Source: Armadillidium nasatum
Taxonomy: Eukaryota > Arthropoda > Malacostraca > Isopoda > Armadillidiidae
DNA: 21,753 nucleotides
Direction of reading: 5' to 3'
Assembly (NCBI GenBank): GCA_009176605.1
Contig: SEYY01017281.1
Coordinates: 1 to 21,753, forward strand
Both the position numbers and the translations under genes were made by a program. The notes beneath the pieces are model-generated. The model saw only the letters and a program-made list of their open reading frames with translations, made no database searches and was not told where the DNA came from. The stretch's first letter is position 1; each line of letters starts with the position of its first letter. Of the stretch, positions 10,145 through 21,753 are shown piece after piece.

Positions 10145-12391
10145 TCTTGCCTAAAGCAAATTTCTTAGATTTCCTGCGATGAGATGTGCCTTTTCATTAT
10201 CATTTGGTACTCTGACAGTAATACATCATTGTGTGAGCATCCCATCGTCCACGTTACTCAGCTCTTGGTAAAATCGTTCACTCTGTTTCATTGGCATATC
10301 ACAGAGGTTATCTGGGAAATATTCAAATGACTGCATAGGTAATACAATTTGATGATAATATTAGAGTTGTTTACAAGTAAAAAGCATATTCCCCATGAGT
10401 TCATCGAATTCATCAACCTTAAAGTTTCTCAAGGAAGTTCTTTACTACCATATAAAGTGATTACCAGCCAATTGCCTCAATGTTGTCAAGTAAATTCTTG
10501 AAAGGGGGGGGGTCTTTCATGATTTTCTGGATTTGCGGTTTATCGAATATACTGGTTTTTTCTTCTTCAAAACTCAGTGCCGGAAATATTCTATACAAGT
10601 GGTTATAATATATTTCATCTCTTTTCCAAAACTTCATAAATTGTTTCATCAAACCTAGTTTGATATAGTGAAAGTGGAAGCAACATGATATTTTTTCTCT
10701 GGCCACCATGTTTTCTCTAAGAGGCCACATTCTTATTACACAGTGTTCATCTTTCCCTCTAACGCCCCAGAGACATATAAAACACATATACTTAATGTAC
10801 TTGCCTGGCTGGCTCAGGAGAAAATTAACCATCTTCAAATCCACACATATCACCCATTGTGGTCTCAATATAATATTTTTCTAACACTAACTACGCTAAC
10901 TATCAACTTTTCTTCATTCTTCCAGAACAAGTAACCAATCGGGATTTTAAACTTGTTTGGAGTTATCTTTGAACAACAGTTTTACTTTGTGGATATTCCA
11001 ATAATCCCCCATTTCATCGGTAAATTTTACACATTGTTGCAGTAAACAAAATCCTCTTTTGAGAAGAATGGCAGTAAATCCTTTTCTAGGGAGAGAACAT
11101 AGCACCATCCGAAGCGATGTAAGTACCTCCCACTGGGCACAGCCAGCAAAGTGATGGGATAGGCTAGACCATTCCGTTTCACTCATTTGCCCTTTGGTTC
11201 GTTCCTTTTTCGCGTTTCACCTTTTCAAAGAGTCTCTAGTGTACCTTAGTCTCATATTGGAGTGCCTATGCTCCCACTACACCCCTCCCCTTCTTCACAT
11301 GTTCCCACAAATTTAAAAGCGTTTACTCGCACATTACCTTTTTAAATGAAAAAATGGCGAAACATAAAGCTGCCTCGGAGATGCTTGGAGAGGCAGCATC
11401 CAAACAATGCCCCTCATTCAGTCCTCTCCGACATCATTACTTGGGATGATAAGGATGGTGCCGCCAGGACCTTGCTGTGTCACTCTCTTTATATTATCAC
11501 TATTATAATGACACTGCTCTTCATAATTCTCCCGTACCATGCCTCCTCCATAGAGAAGTTCATGTACTCTATTGGTGAAGTCTGGAATACAATGACTATT
11601 TTTTTCAATTTCCTTTGACTTGCACACCTTCAAATGCTGTGTATCATGACATATCGGACTTTAACTGGACTCTGTTTTTGATATTCCCTCAAGTCTGGTG
11701 GAAATTGGTAGGCCTCTGGGTTTTGCTCACCAGAGGAGATATATAATAAAAATAATGATATTTTGGTTCCCAGTAATAGTAAATTTTTCCCAGCCTACAA
11801 GCTAAAAATTTAGACGACTTTCTTGAAAAACTAAAGGTTCTTTATGAGGTAGTTCGATTCTTGTAGACCAAAATCTTCTGCACTGCTGACGAGCCTTTGA
11901 AATCACTATCACTTTGATAACATGTTTTCTTTGTCAGAAACTGATTCATCCTTTCTTGAGAGAGCTCCGGAAGATGGCTAAATGATGTGTAATGTATCTA
12001 TTCTGAATATGTAACAGGCAGTCTGGAGAGGTCTACGTCAGGATAGATCCATTTACATTGTATAAATTCACTGATTACCTTCAAATTCACCAAACAAAAA
12101 TAAGTTTCCACTTTAGCTTCTCTGTTCTCTCCAGTATCATTGGTATACCAATTTCGGGTATCTCATTTTTCATCTGGTCCATTGCTGCTGCAGATGCCCC
12201 ATACACGTATCAGGCACATTATGAGGTGTCCATGACTTATCCTGGTTCCCAAGTTGTACTTTGAAATATAGATAAGATTAGTTCTTTTTACAAAATTAAT
12301 AAGTTTAACTCCTCTCAATGAACGTGTATTCTCCGTAACTGAAACACAGCATATCAAGATGATTTAATAAATTTCTTCGCGATGAAGCCAT
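10145..12391 (-). pseudogene. Decayed multicopy arthropod gene of unknown function, right copy
   Basis: Mirror of 7736-9957, read on the minus strand from an ATG at 12391-12389 to about 10145. It keeps one block better than the left copy: HYIKLGLMKQFMKFWKRDE near 10610-10680, where the left copy has lost three single bases. In turn it has one extra base near 12210 that breaks the early frame which is open on the left, and a run of 9 G at 10504-10512 where the left has 6 C (one extra Pro). The same LINE insertion interrupts it at about 11160-11750, so insertion and decay largely predate the inverted duplication. Function unknown. Confidence 0.7.
11160..11750 (+). mobile_element. LINE 3' fragment inserted in the multicopy gene, right
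   Basis: Mirror of 8378-8985. Recognisable LINE 3' sequence runs from about 11480 (TCACTCTCTTTATATTATCA) through the FMYSIGEVWN peptide to the hairpin CTGGTGG (11695-11701) / CCTCTGG (11713-11719) / CACCAGAGG (11728-11736), followed by AGATATATAATAAAAATAATG. Then the multicopy gene resumes (complement of the GTTCCCAGTAATAG block). The 5' part, about 11160-11480, is unassigned. Confidence 0.7.
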
Positions 12392-12805
12392 ATCAACATC
12401 AATAAAAGGAAAGAATACATATTCAATATACATTTCAAAAAGCAACATCAACAAAATCATAGCAACAATTTAATTAGTCAGATACATTTAGAATTACAAG
12501 AAAATCGTAATGCCGTTCCATAAAGGTAGTAAAACAGGCAATGACATAAAATATCTAAAAAATTTCAGCTGCTTGAAAAAAATTATGTTACTTTCTGATT
12601 CAATGGTAAGAAAAATACAGAATCAGGTCTAAAATCTCAAATTCCATGAAAAAATACTTACTCTTTCCCAGTAAATTATTAATGAAGAAAACTCAAAGCC
12701 AAATTATTTCAAATTCCACAATGATGTCACATTTCAAAATTAAACCAAAGAATAATTAACATTAACACTTAATTTTTAAATTTAAGAAACAAATATAAAA
12801 CTTAC

Positions 12806-12879
12806 TTTAAAAGGAAAATTCCAAGGAAGAGGAACCCCAAATTCACCAGGAAAAACTCCTTCAATATACCATGTCAGAA
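12806..12879 (-). CDS. ABCA-family transporter, internal exon, right copy
   Basis: Minus-strand copy of the exon at 7249-7322, with identical sequence: (G)TT then [19 protein letters not shown] and NFPFK. The acceptor is the complement of CTACAATG (12880-12887) and the donor is the complement of CTTAC (12801-12805). It joins in frame to the exon at 14928-15209 across a 2,048-base intron. It is the last ABCA exon before the palindrome axis. Confidence 0.9.
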
Positions 12880-14927
12880 CTACAATGAGACAATAAATGT
12901 TAGTTCTTTAGCCATTATAAATTGAAAAATAAGTGTTAAGATATTCCTTTACCTTAAGATCTAAATAAGTAAAAGTTCTGACTATTAATGATCTGAATGT
13001 TACTTTCGTTATAAAAGGTTAAAGGTTTTTTTTTTTATAAAAGTGCTATTTTTTAAGTGTTTGTCTGAGAAATGAAAGGACTAATAGAAGACCAGGGTGA
13101 ATATTTAAATGTACGCTGCGTCGGAGCAAAAGAGATTACTTAGCAAATTGAAAATCAAAAATATAAAACTAAAAAGTATATTTGGCTAGTCTGTGAAATT
13201 TAAAGGGAAACAACTTGGTTTGGTTGAAGATTGGCTTCCTTGACTTCTTTGTCTGGAACAAAAAAGTTAACAAGGTAAAAAATTGAGGGTTTATTTTAGT
13301 TACATGAATCATAAAGAAAGTGATAAATGTTAACTGGATATATTATACATTATATAGTATAACAGAGTGGGTTATAAAAAGTAGACAAAATATTTCTCCG
13401 TCTAGGCAGGATGAAGAAAGAACTAGAAGGAATTTTAAAAATCATGTTTGATGAAAATAAAGGGAGAGAAATAATTATGAAGATTGTTATTAATTTTCCA
13501 TTTACGTATTTCTTTGTATGCTTGGCAATACTTAACCAAAACCTTAAGTATTTCAAAGACTGAAAAAATTTAATTTCTAGTTTATTTGATTCGCCAATAT
13601 ATGCTCATTAATTTAAAACGGAGTCAAATACATCAGAATTGTACTATAAAAAATGGCAAACGATTTCTTGAAAATAAAATAAACGTTCTTAAAAATCATC
13701 CGTATCAAAACTAATCAGATTTGAATAACGGTTTTGAGGACACTAACAATATATCTTCTTAATTTTTTACTCAATATTCTCTCATGCACAAAAAAAAAAA
13801 AAAAAAAAAAAATAAACAAATTTAAACAACAAATGACATTTCACTTATAGGTCCTAATTTAATTTCACTTTTTAGCAGCTAATGATGCACAAATTGAAGC
13901 AAAGTTTTAAACAAATAAATTTTTAAAAACTTTCATTCAAAATGACTATTTTTTTTAGCATCAGCTTAAAAATAATATAGTTATAAAAGTGTTTGGTACT
14001 CTCTCTCTAGTGGATTACAGAGGTTGACTACAAGCAAACAGGAAATATTTAATTGTTAAAATATTGTAGAATATAAAGTTTTGGTGACATCAAACACTGT
14101 GTTGTTAAAGAATTGATTTGTGTAAAAATCAAACATTAACTGAATTACCACAGGACTTTGACTGAAAAACTCTGTGTTTTCTAACACAAAATCTTTAATC
14201 TTATTGATTTGCTTATTCAATAAGATGTTAAGCGACCTGTGATAAAGGCTAAAAGAAGTCCGAATTTGGATCAGTCTAATATGAAATATTTCGTTCAGTT
14301 TAGTGCTTAAATTAGCAAAAAATTGTCATAGTAGAAGCTTTGGAATTGAAAAAGTGAATCTAAACTGAAATTGGGTTACTTATGTTTTAAAGGATTTGAA
14401 ACAGTTATAATTCAAGTAGAATACGTAAAGTAATGAGATAATTCTAAAACGAAGAGGTCTGTGAGATTTGGAGGCGACATAACATCAGCTTGCGTTTGTT
14501 TGTGGGAAGAGTAAAATGACGTAGTCTAATTCTGAATTTTTAAAAAATTATACTGAAAGCATAACTGTAGTCATACTTGTATTTCATTTTATATTTTAAT
14601 AAGCAAAAGTAATAAAACAATCTTAGAAGGTTTAAGTTATAAATCTGAGGTTTGATTGCTAGGATAAATATAATGTGTGTGTATCCTGTAAGGCACAAGA
14701 AATATTGAAAGTATCTTTAAACAATCTTTATTGAAAATGAAAAGTATCTTTAAACAAAGTGAAAATAAATTTCACTTTAAATACCAAACAATTTCCCTTT
14801 AGCTTTCTTAAAATATATGAAACTTTTAAAAAAACTGCCAATTGACCATGTAAAACAAATTAATGCTGTTAATATAAATATCTTTAGCTATAAAAAAAAA
14901 ACTAGCAAATAAGAATTGAATTCCTAC
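12880..14927 (-). other. ABCA intron (~2.0 kb), right copy
   Basis: Mirror of 5229-7248, with GT (complement AC at 14926-14927) and AG (complement CT at 12880-12881) ends in phase 1. It includes a poly-A run on + (13791-13811). No gene is recognisable. It differs from the left intron by scattered substitutions and indels, so the arms have diverged beyond sequencing-type homopolymer changes alone. Confidence 0.8.
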
Positions 14928-15209
14928 CCGCATACAAAATTATGTCGAAGACCATCATACAAAGAACGTCAGCCATACTAAAAGGAGAATCAGGAGACAC
15001 ACCAGACGACAGGAGATTCCACTGAAGACCCGAACCTGTTCCCTCAAACATTGAGGCCAAAAAGCAGCCCAAACTCATGGCGGTGTTGAAGTAAACGCAC
15101 ATTCCAATCTTGAGATTTGTAGAAAGGCTATGGAACCTTGGTCTTAAATAGATGTTGGGAAGGTATGAAAACATCCAAATAGTTCCCACGGCCGTTGCAC
15201 CGCTGTTTG
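14928..15209 (-). CDS. ABCA-family transporter, internal exon, right copy (open frame)
   Basis: The intact counterpart of 4949-5228. Beginning with a split codon it reads (A)NSGATAVGTIWMFSYLPNIY, through NTAMSLGCFLASMFEGTG, to SMADVLCMMVFDIILYA and a final G; 282 bases, phase 1 to phase 1. GTIW.FSYLP...L.PRF and F.GTG.GLQW place it in the last part of transmembrane domain 1 of a full-size ABCA transporter, as in ABCA1/ABCA3. Acceptor AG (complement CT at 15210-15211) arises directly from the flanking (TTA)n array; donor GT is the complement of AC at 14926-14927. Splicing to 12806-12879 restores Val and keeps the frame. Confidence 0.9.
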
Positions 15210-15210
15210 C

Positions 15211-15276
<66 letters not shown>
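15211..15276. repeat. (TAA)n microsatellite abutting the ABCA exon
   Basis: About 22 uninterrupted TAA units, read as TTA on the coding strand. The array directly adjoins the exon boundary, so its last unit supplies the splice acceptor TTAG. The left-arm equivalent (4861-4945) is interrupted and separated from the exon by AATTATAG. Confidence 0.95.
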
Positions 15277-15952
15277 GTGTAACAACAGAAAAGAAACCAA
15301 ATTTCTTTAATACAAAGCAAGAAACAATAACAAGATAAAAAACTTTTTAGCCTCAAAATAAGATTTTCAGTTTTTAATATTGGTCAAGGGGTTCCAATAT
15401 TAAGTTAATTTAAATATCAAACTATAAGATATATTCAAATGAACAGGGCATTTTTCTCAGAATAAGGGGTAAATTATTTAATTACAAAAAAACAATTTGG
15501 ACAACTAACTAATGAACATTTAAAAAAAATTATCCAAATAAATCAGAATCAAAGTTTAAAAACCGTTTTCAGGAGAACTACAATTGATCTTATAAATGTT
15601 TACAAAATTTTTGTTTTCCCCTTGAAAATAATTCTCACAGAACACAATAACACATGACATTTTTTCCTAATTATTTCGTTTTCAGCTTTTAAACTTATGA
15701 AATTGTATTTTAAAGTATTGAACTTTTTCTGATATCATTTTTATCCTTTGACTCATTTCAATTGCGATAATGAAAACTCATAACAAGATATGTGTCATTT
15801 TTAAAGTTCTTTTTTCATTGATTTTCCTCATTCTCTTTAATCATTTAATATATCTATTCAGATTTCATTTAACTGTGCTATATTGCTAATTGTCACTAGT
15901 TCAATTTCTTTTTTACGAACATATACAAAAAAAAAATTTATTCAAGTCTGTT
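15277..15952. other. AT-rich DNA, no gene seen (right arm)
   Basis: Mirror of about 4213-4860. No gene or RNA is recognisable between the microsatellite and the LINE. Confidence 0.6.
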
Positions 15953-17294
15953 AACAGAGGTGTTCCCCAGTCCCCAGGGTTCTATCCTATCTCCTACCAC
16001 AGCAGGGTTTACCAAACTCTAGCCTGTTGAGGAGTCCCTCAGCAGGTCAAATGATTTCTATGGAGCCCTAACTGGTGATCTTCTTTCCCTTCTCTCTGAC
16101 TCTTAGTCTTCCGCTCTTCCACATTTCGGCAAATCTTTTGCTATCGCTCTGGACATATCTAAAGCCTCCGATAGAGTCTGGAACATAGCTTTAATTTCTA
16201 AACTTCCCTCTTTCGGTATCTATCTTTCTCTCTGTGATCTTCCCTATAGATCGTTCTATAGCAGATGTTGTAGACGGCTACAGTTCTTCCTTTAAATCTA
16301 TTAATAGTTGAGTTTCTCAGGGTTCTGTTTTATCTCCAACACTTATTCTGCTTTTCATTAATAACCTTCTCACTATTATTTCATCTCCTATCCACTCCTA
16401 TGCTGATGACTCCACCTTTCATTACTCTTTTCTGTTTGAAAGGCGCCCTTCCCAACAATAGTCAATAGACGAAAGGAGGGTAGCCTTGGAGCAAATAACC
16501 TCTGATCTATCTCGTATTTTAAATTGGGGCAGAGAACATGGTTGTTTTCAATGCCACCAAAACTCAATTCCTCCATCTCTCTACTCGACACAATCTTCCA
16601 CACAACTATGATATCTTCTTCGAAAACACGCAACTCAAACCTTCATCTCTCCTTAATATTCTTGGTGTTTCTTTTTTTCGTGATTTTTCGGAAAGATCAC
16701 ATTTCTTCTCTTTCTAAACAAGCTTCAAAGAGGTTGGGCGTTCTGAGGAGCCTTTAGAACTACTTCATACCACCCCAGTTGCTTGCTCTTTATAGGGATG
16801 TTGTTCGCCCCTGTATAGAGTATGCTTCACACATCTGAGGTGGTTCCACTGATACAGCTCTCCTTGAGAAGGTGGAGTCTAGGGCTTTTGGTATCATCAA
16901 TTCTCGTGCTCTTAGTATCTCTCTTCAATCTTTTCCATCGAATTGATGCGTCACTCTCTCTATACTATTGCTATTACAAACGGACACTGCTCTTCTGAAC
17001 TCCTCCGTCGCATACCTTCTCCTTTGAGAAGATCTCGTGCGACACGCCTTTCTACACAGTCTCGTCTTTTCCCTGTCCAACTGACAGACCCCAGACTTAA
17101 CCGCTATGTTCAACCTTACATATACTCTATTGGTAAAGTCTGAAACACACTCCCTTTATCTGTTTTCCCAACTTCCTTTGACTTGCATACTTTCAAACGC
17201 CGTGTATCTGGACATATCGGCCTCCTTCGGCAGTGATAGAATTTTTCCCAACTCCGGTGGAATTAGGTAGGCCTCCGGCTTTTGCCCATCGGAG
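15953..17294 (+). mobile_element. Decayed LINE with reverse-transcriptase core, right copy
   Basis: Non-LTR retrotransposon remnant. In order on +: GDLLSLLSDS, stop (TAG 16104-16106), SSALPHFGKSF; then FAIALDISKASDRVW (about 16135-16180), the RT block holding the first catalytic Asp; VSQGSVLSPTL and LLFIN; IHSYADDSTFH with the YADD catalytic box at 16399-16410; NATKTQFLHLSTRHNLP-like sequence in a shifted frame; LNILGVSFFRDFS; SKQASKRLGVLRSL; VRPCIEYASHI; and GGSTDTALLEKVESRAF. This block order is that of jockey/CR1-group elements common in decapod genomes, from memory. Stops and frameshifts break it repeatedly. The 3' end (17252-17294) forms a hairpin and runs into AGATAAA(TA)n. Confidence 0.9.
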
Positions 17295-17330
17295 AAGATA
17301 AATATATATATATAGAAAAAAAATATAGTG
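17295..17330. repeat. LINE tail simple repeat
   Basis: AGATAAA(TA)n followed by A-rich sequence directly after the LINE 3' hairpin. It represents the element's AT-type tail. Confidence 0.7.
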
Positions 17331-17404
17331 ATAACATATAAAACATTGTAATAATGCAAAATAAAAATAATAAAAAAACTAAATAAAAATTTATTTTTAT
17401 TTTT

Positions 17405-17620
17405 TTGAGCTCTCCATTGTCTAATTTTGAGCCTTTCAGTTCCACATCCAATGCAATGACCACTTGGTTCCTCCTCATTACAAGTCCAAGCAAAACCAAA
17501 ACTCGAATAACTGTCATATTTTCTCTTTTTTGAAAATTTAGCAGTTTTACAAGTGTTCACTTTCAATGAAGAAGTTGACGGTTTTCAACAGATTGTACAC
17601 TTAACTTTCGTTTGCTTCAT
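17405..17620 (-). pseudogene. BED zinc-finger remnant (hAT/ZBED-like), right copy
   Basis: This is the mirror of 3100-3330 and reads better: KKRKYDSYSSFGFAWTC, then NEEEPSGHCIGCG. The FGF.WT..NEEEP spacing is typical of hAT-derived ZBED5-like BED fingers, with CIGC as the first cysteine pair. An upstream in-frame segment has a stop (ICEstop-type break near 17595) and the downstream histidines are lost in AT-rich DNA next to the LINE tail. No hAT catalytic domain is visible nearby. I infer an old hAT-derived fragment. Confidence 0.6.
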
Positions 17621-17639
17621 GTTTGTTTTTAACCACTAT

Positions 17640-19297
17640 TCTAGTTTAAAGGGTATAATATATAATTATTACACACTCTTAAACAGAATGGTCACTTGTA
17701 CATTTTACAGCATTTTTGACTACTGACATACACCAACAAAACGTATATTGCCCGTGGTTGACATTTCGCAATGTTTTGCCAGATAAATAACATAAGTGTA
17801 TGATAATTTTCTTTGATATCCTCGAAGAGTCTGAAGAACTTACTAATTTACCTTTCTTTTCCTAAAAAAATTGTCATTTTTAACAAATTTATTCAAATAA
17901 TTTCCTGCTTAAATATTCAAAGAATACTTGTGGAGTACCTGCACGTCGCTCATGGAGCACTATGGCTACGAAGAGCTCAATTGGGAAACCCTGTGACCCA
18001 CCGTATCCTATTTTCCATTTTTGTTAATCTGCTCAGACAACTCAATCAATTCCTGTTCTAATTAATCTATACTCCATTCCTTTACCTTTTAGTCTGTTTC
18101 CCTATTTGTACTTACAGTTGCTAACAACTTCACCTTAGAAATTTCATTCTGGCTGGTTCATCTAAGAATTCCCAGTAGAGTAGCCTTAACCTTGTGAATT
18201 TAAACTCTTTAAAAACTCTGCTTTTATTTCTTTCAGCGGTCCTGTTGTCTCTCCTGCGAACAATATCATGTTATTTCAATGTGAACCATAAAATACACTT
18301 ATAAACTTCATATCACACAGGTCGCTAATGCAGTTTCAAAAAGTTGTAAATTCTGCTAAAGCATCGAAAATTTTCTCCAATATACAGTTACCTCAACTAT
18401 CTACCATTTTATGAAGTGCTGCTTTCGTATCTCAGAGGGCTGCTACTTTATCAGTCTTTTAAAGAAGCTTAAATCAAAGGAAAAAAAAATTATTTACTTT
18501 CTAATTTTTTTTTTTAACTTCCTTGATCAAATATGTTGAGACGCCAACTTTGCTGTCTTTTTTTGGTACTACAAAGACAGGAGCTTGAAGGAACTGACCA
18601 TCTACATTTTACAACCTTCGTGACGCCCTCGAATCATAAAAGGTACCGTTTTTAATTTCTTCAAAGCAAATATAATACGGAGATCGGCAATTCCAAGTTT
18701 GTTCGATGAAATGCTTCATACCTCCCAGTAACCTATACTTGTTTTTTCTACCATATTTAACCTTCTACTTCAAAGTTTGCGTGTGCACTTGGTATAGAGA
18801 GGATCTTATTGTAAATTTATAAGGCAAAAATATTTAGAACTTGCAAGAGGAGATATTATAATTGCATAGATGTAGTGCGGTTTTAATTTCTTTATGATCA
18901 GTACCTCACACGAAATATTTAATTACAATCATTATTTCTCAGTCCAACTGCCATTTCTAGAAGAGATTTGTTTAAGGTGATTTTAAATAGTGTGATAAGA
19001 GAATCGAAATTTGGTAAAAAGTTAAATCTAAAAGTGGTTCTTACAGTGGCATAGTTTCCCAATAACACAGAGAAATTCACTATTTTATTGCAGGCATAAT
19101 ATATCCTGAGAAGTTATTTAATAAAAGGATGACGAGGTCATTAAAGTATAAGAGGTATGAAGCAATTTAATAGTTGAAAGAATGAAGGATTATATATGGA
19201 GTAAGAAATTCTGCAGTGAAATTGATGTATAAGTATATTTTAGCCCTACTGATACTGAAAACCTCCAATTCACTACTCTAGTTCCTTGTCCTCACCC

Positions 19298-19300
<3 letters not shown>
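17640..19300. other. ~1.6 kb with no recognisable gene (right arm)
   Basis: Mirror of about 1560-3080. On the minus strand near 18544-18600 the peptide APVFVVPKKDSKVG resembles the .PV.VV.KKDG motif near the start of Ty3/gypsy- or Pao-type reverse transcriptases, but no further RT blocks follow. Nothing else is supported. Confidence 0.5.

Positions 19301-19382
<82 letters not shown>
19301..19382. repeat. (TA)n array
   Basis: About 41 perfect TA units immediately 3' of a solo LINE end (LINE on minus strand). Confidence 0.98.
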
Positions 19383-19581
<199 letters not shown>

Positions 19582-19605
19582 GACTCCTCTTGAGCCAAAT
19601 CTTTT

Positions 19606-21005
<1,400 letters not shown>

Positions 21006-21083
21006 ATTAATATATCTTTAACTTTGTTTTTTCATTATTAAACAATTTCACGCATGTTGCATTCATTTTTTTGCTTTGCCGTT

Positions 21084-21678
<595 letters not shown>

Positions 21679-21712
<34 letters not shown>
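21679..21712. repeat. (TA)n array
   Basis: TA units continuing to the right of the MITE, indicating that the MITE split one TA array (21087-21190 plus 21679-21712). Confidence 0.95.
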
Positions 21713-21713
<1 letters not shown>

Positions 21714-21753
21714 CAACAAAATACCTTTTGAAAAGATCGTTGAGAGGAAAAAA

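Noticed and set aside
14902..15300. A 132-residue frame with a poly-Leu start resembling a signal peptide
   Set aside because: The Leu run is the microsatellite in the intron. The real exon starts at 15209 after the AG acceptor, and the last residues past 14928 are intron.
16943..17143. Open frames on both strands over the LINE 3' region as host genes
   Set aside because: They are frames through decayed LINE coding sequence; the GGSTDTALLEKVES and related blocks identify the element.

Overview
This is eukaryotic, very AT-rich accessory DNA, most likely from an arthropod and probably a decapod crustacean. I infer that from very long (TA)n arrays, a jockey-like LINE of a type abundant in decapods, a multicopy arthropod gene family of unknown function, a Tc1/mariner-type MITE, and short ABCA-transporter exons with GT-AG introns. 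There are no operons, no bacterial genes, and no rRNA or tRNA genes that I can see. Long runs of Ile-Tyr or Leu/Tyr in translations are only translated microsatellites.

The whole window is organised as one giant inverted repeat. The left arm (about 1-10013) reads on the opposite strand as the right arm (about 10072-21046), around a non-palindromic spacer of about 58 bp (10014-10071). The left arm starts at or before base 1, so the palindrome may extend outside the window. From the outer end inwards, each arm holds the same items: a 1.1 kb fold-back element with its own inverted arms; TA arrays with a solo LINE 3' end; about 1.5 kb without a recognisable gene; a broken BED zinc finger; a decayed LINE; an ATT microsatellite; two consecutive exons of an ABCA-family ABC transporter; their 2 kb intron; and a decayed copy of the multicopy arthropod gene that is itself interrupted by a second LINE fragment.

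The ABCA exons are the only clearly protein-coding host DNA. They lie on + in the left arm (4949-5228, 7249-7322) and on - in the right arm (14928-15209, 12806-12879), so the two copies converge on the axis. The right copy is open; the left copy has two one-base deletions near the start of its first exon. No later ABCA exon appears before the axis, so the duplication probably cuts both copies short unless splicing crosses the palindrome.

The arms share every transposon insertion, so those insertions predate the duplication. The arms are not identical. They carry scattered substitutions, many one-base indels mostly missing from the left arm, a block of LINE missing from the left arm, and much longer TA arrays in the right arm. 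Outside the palindrome, at the right edge, is a complete 488 bp MITE (21191-21678) inserted in TA repeats.
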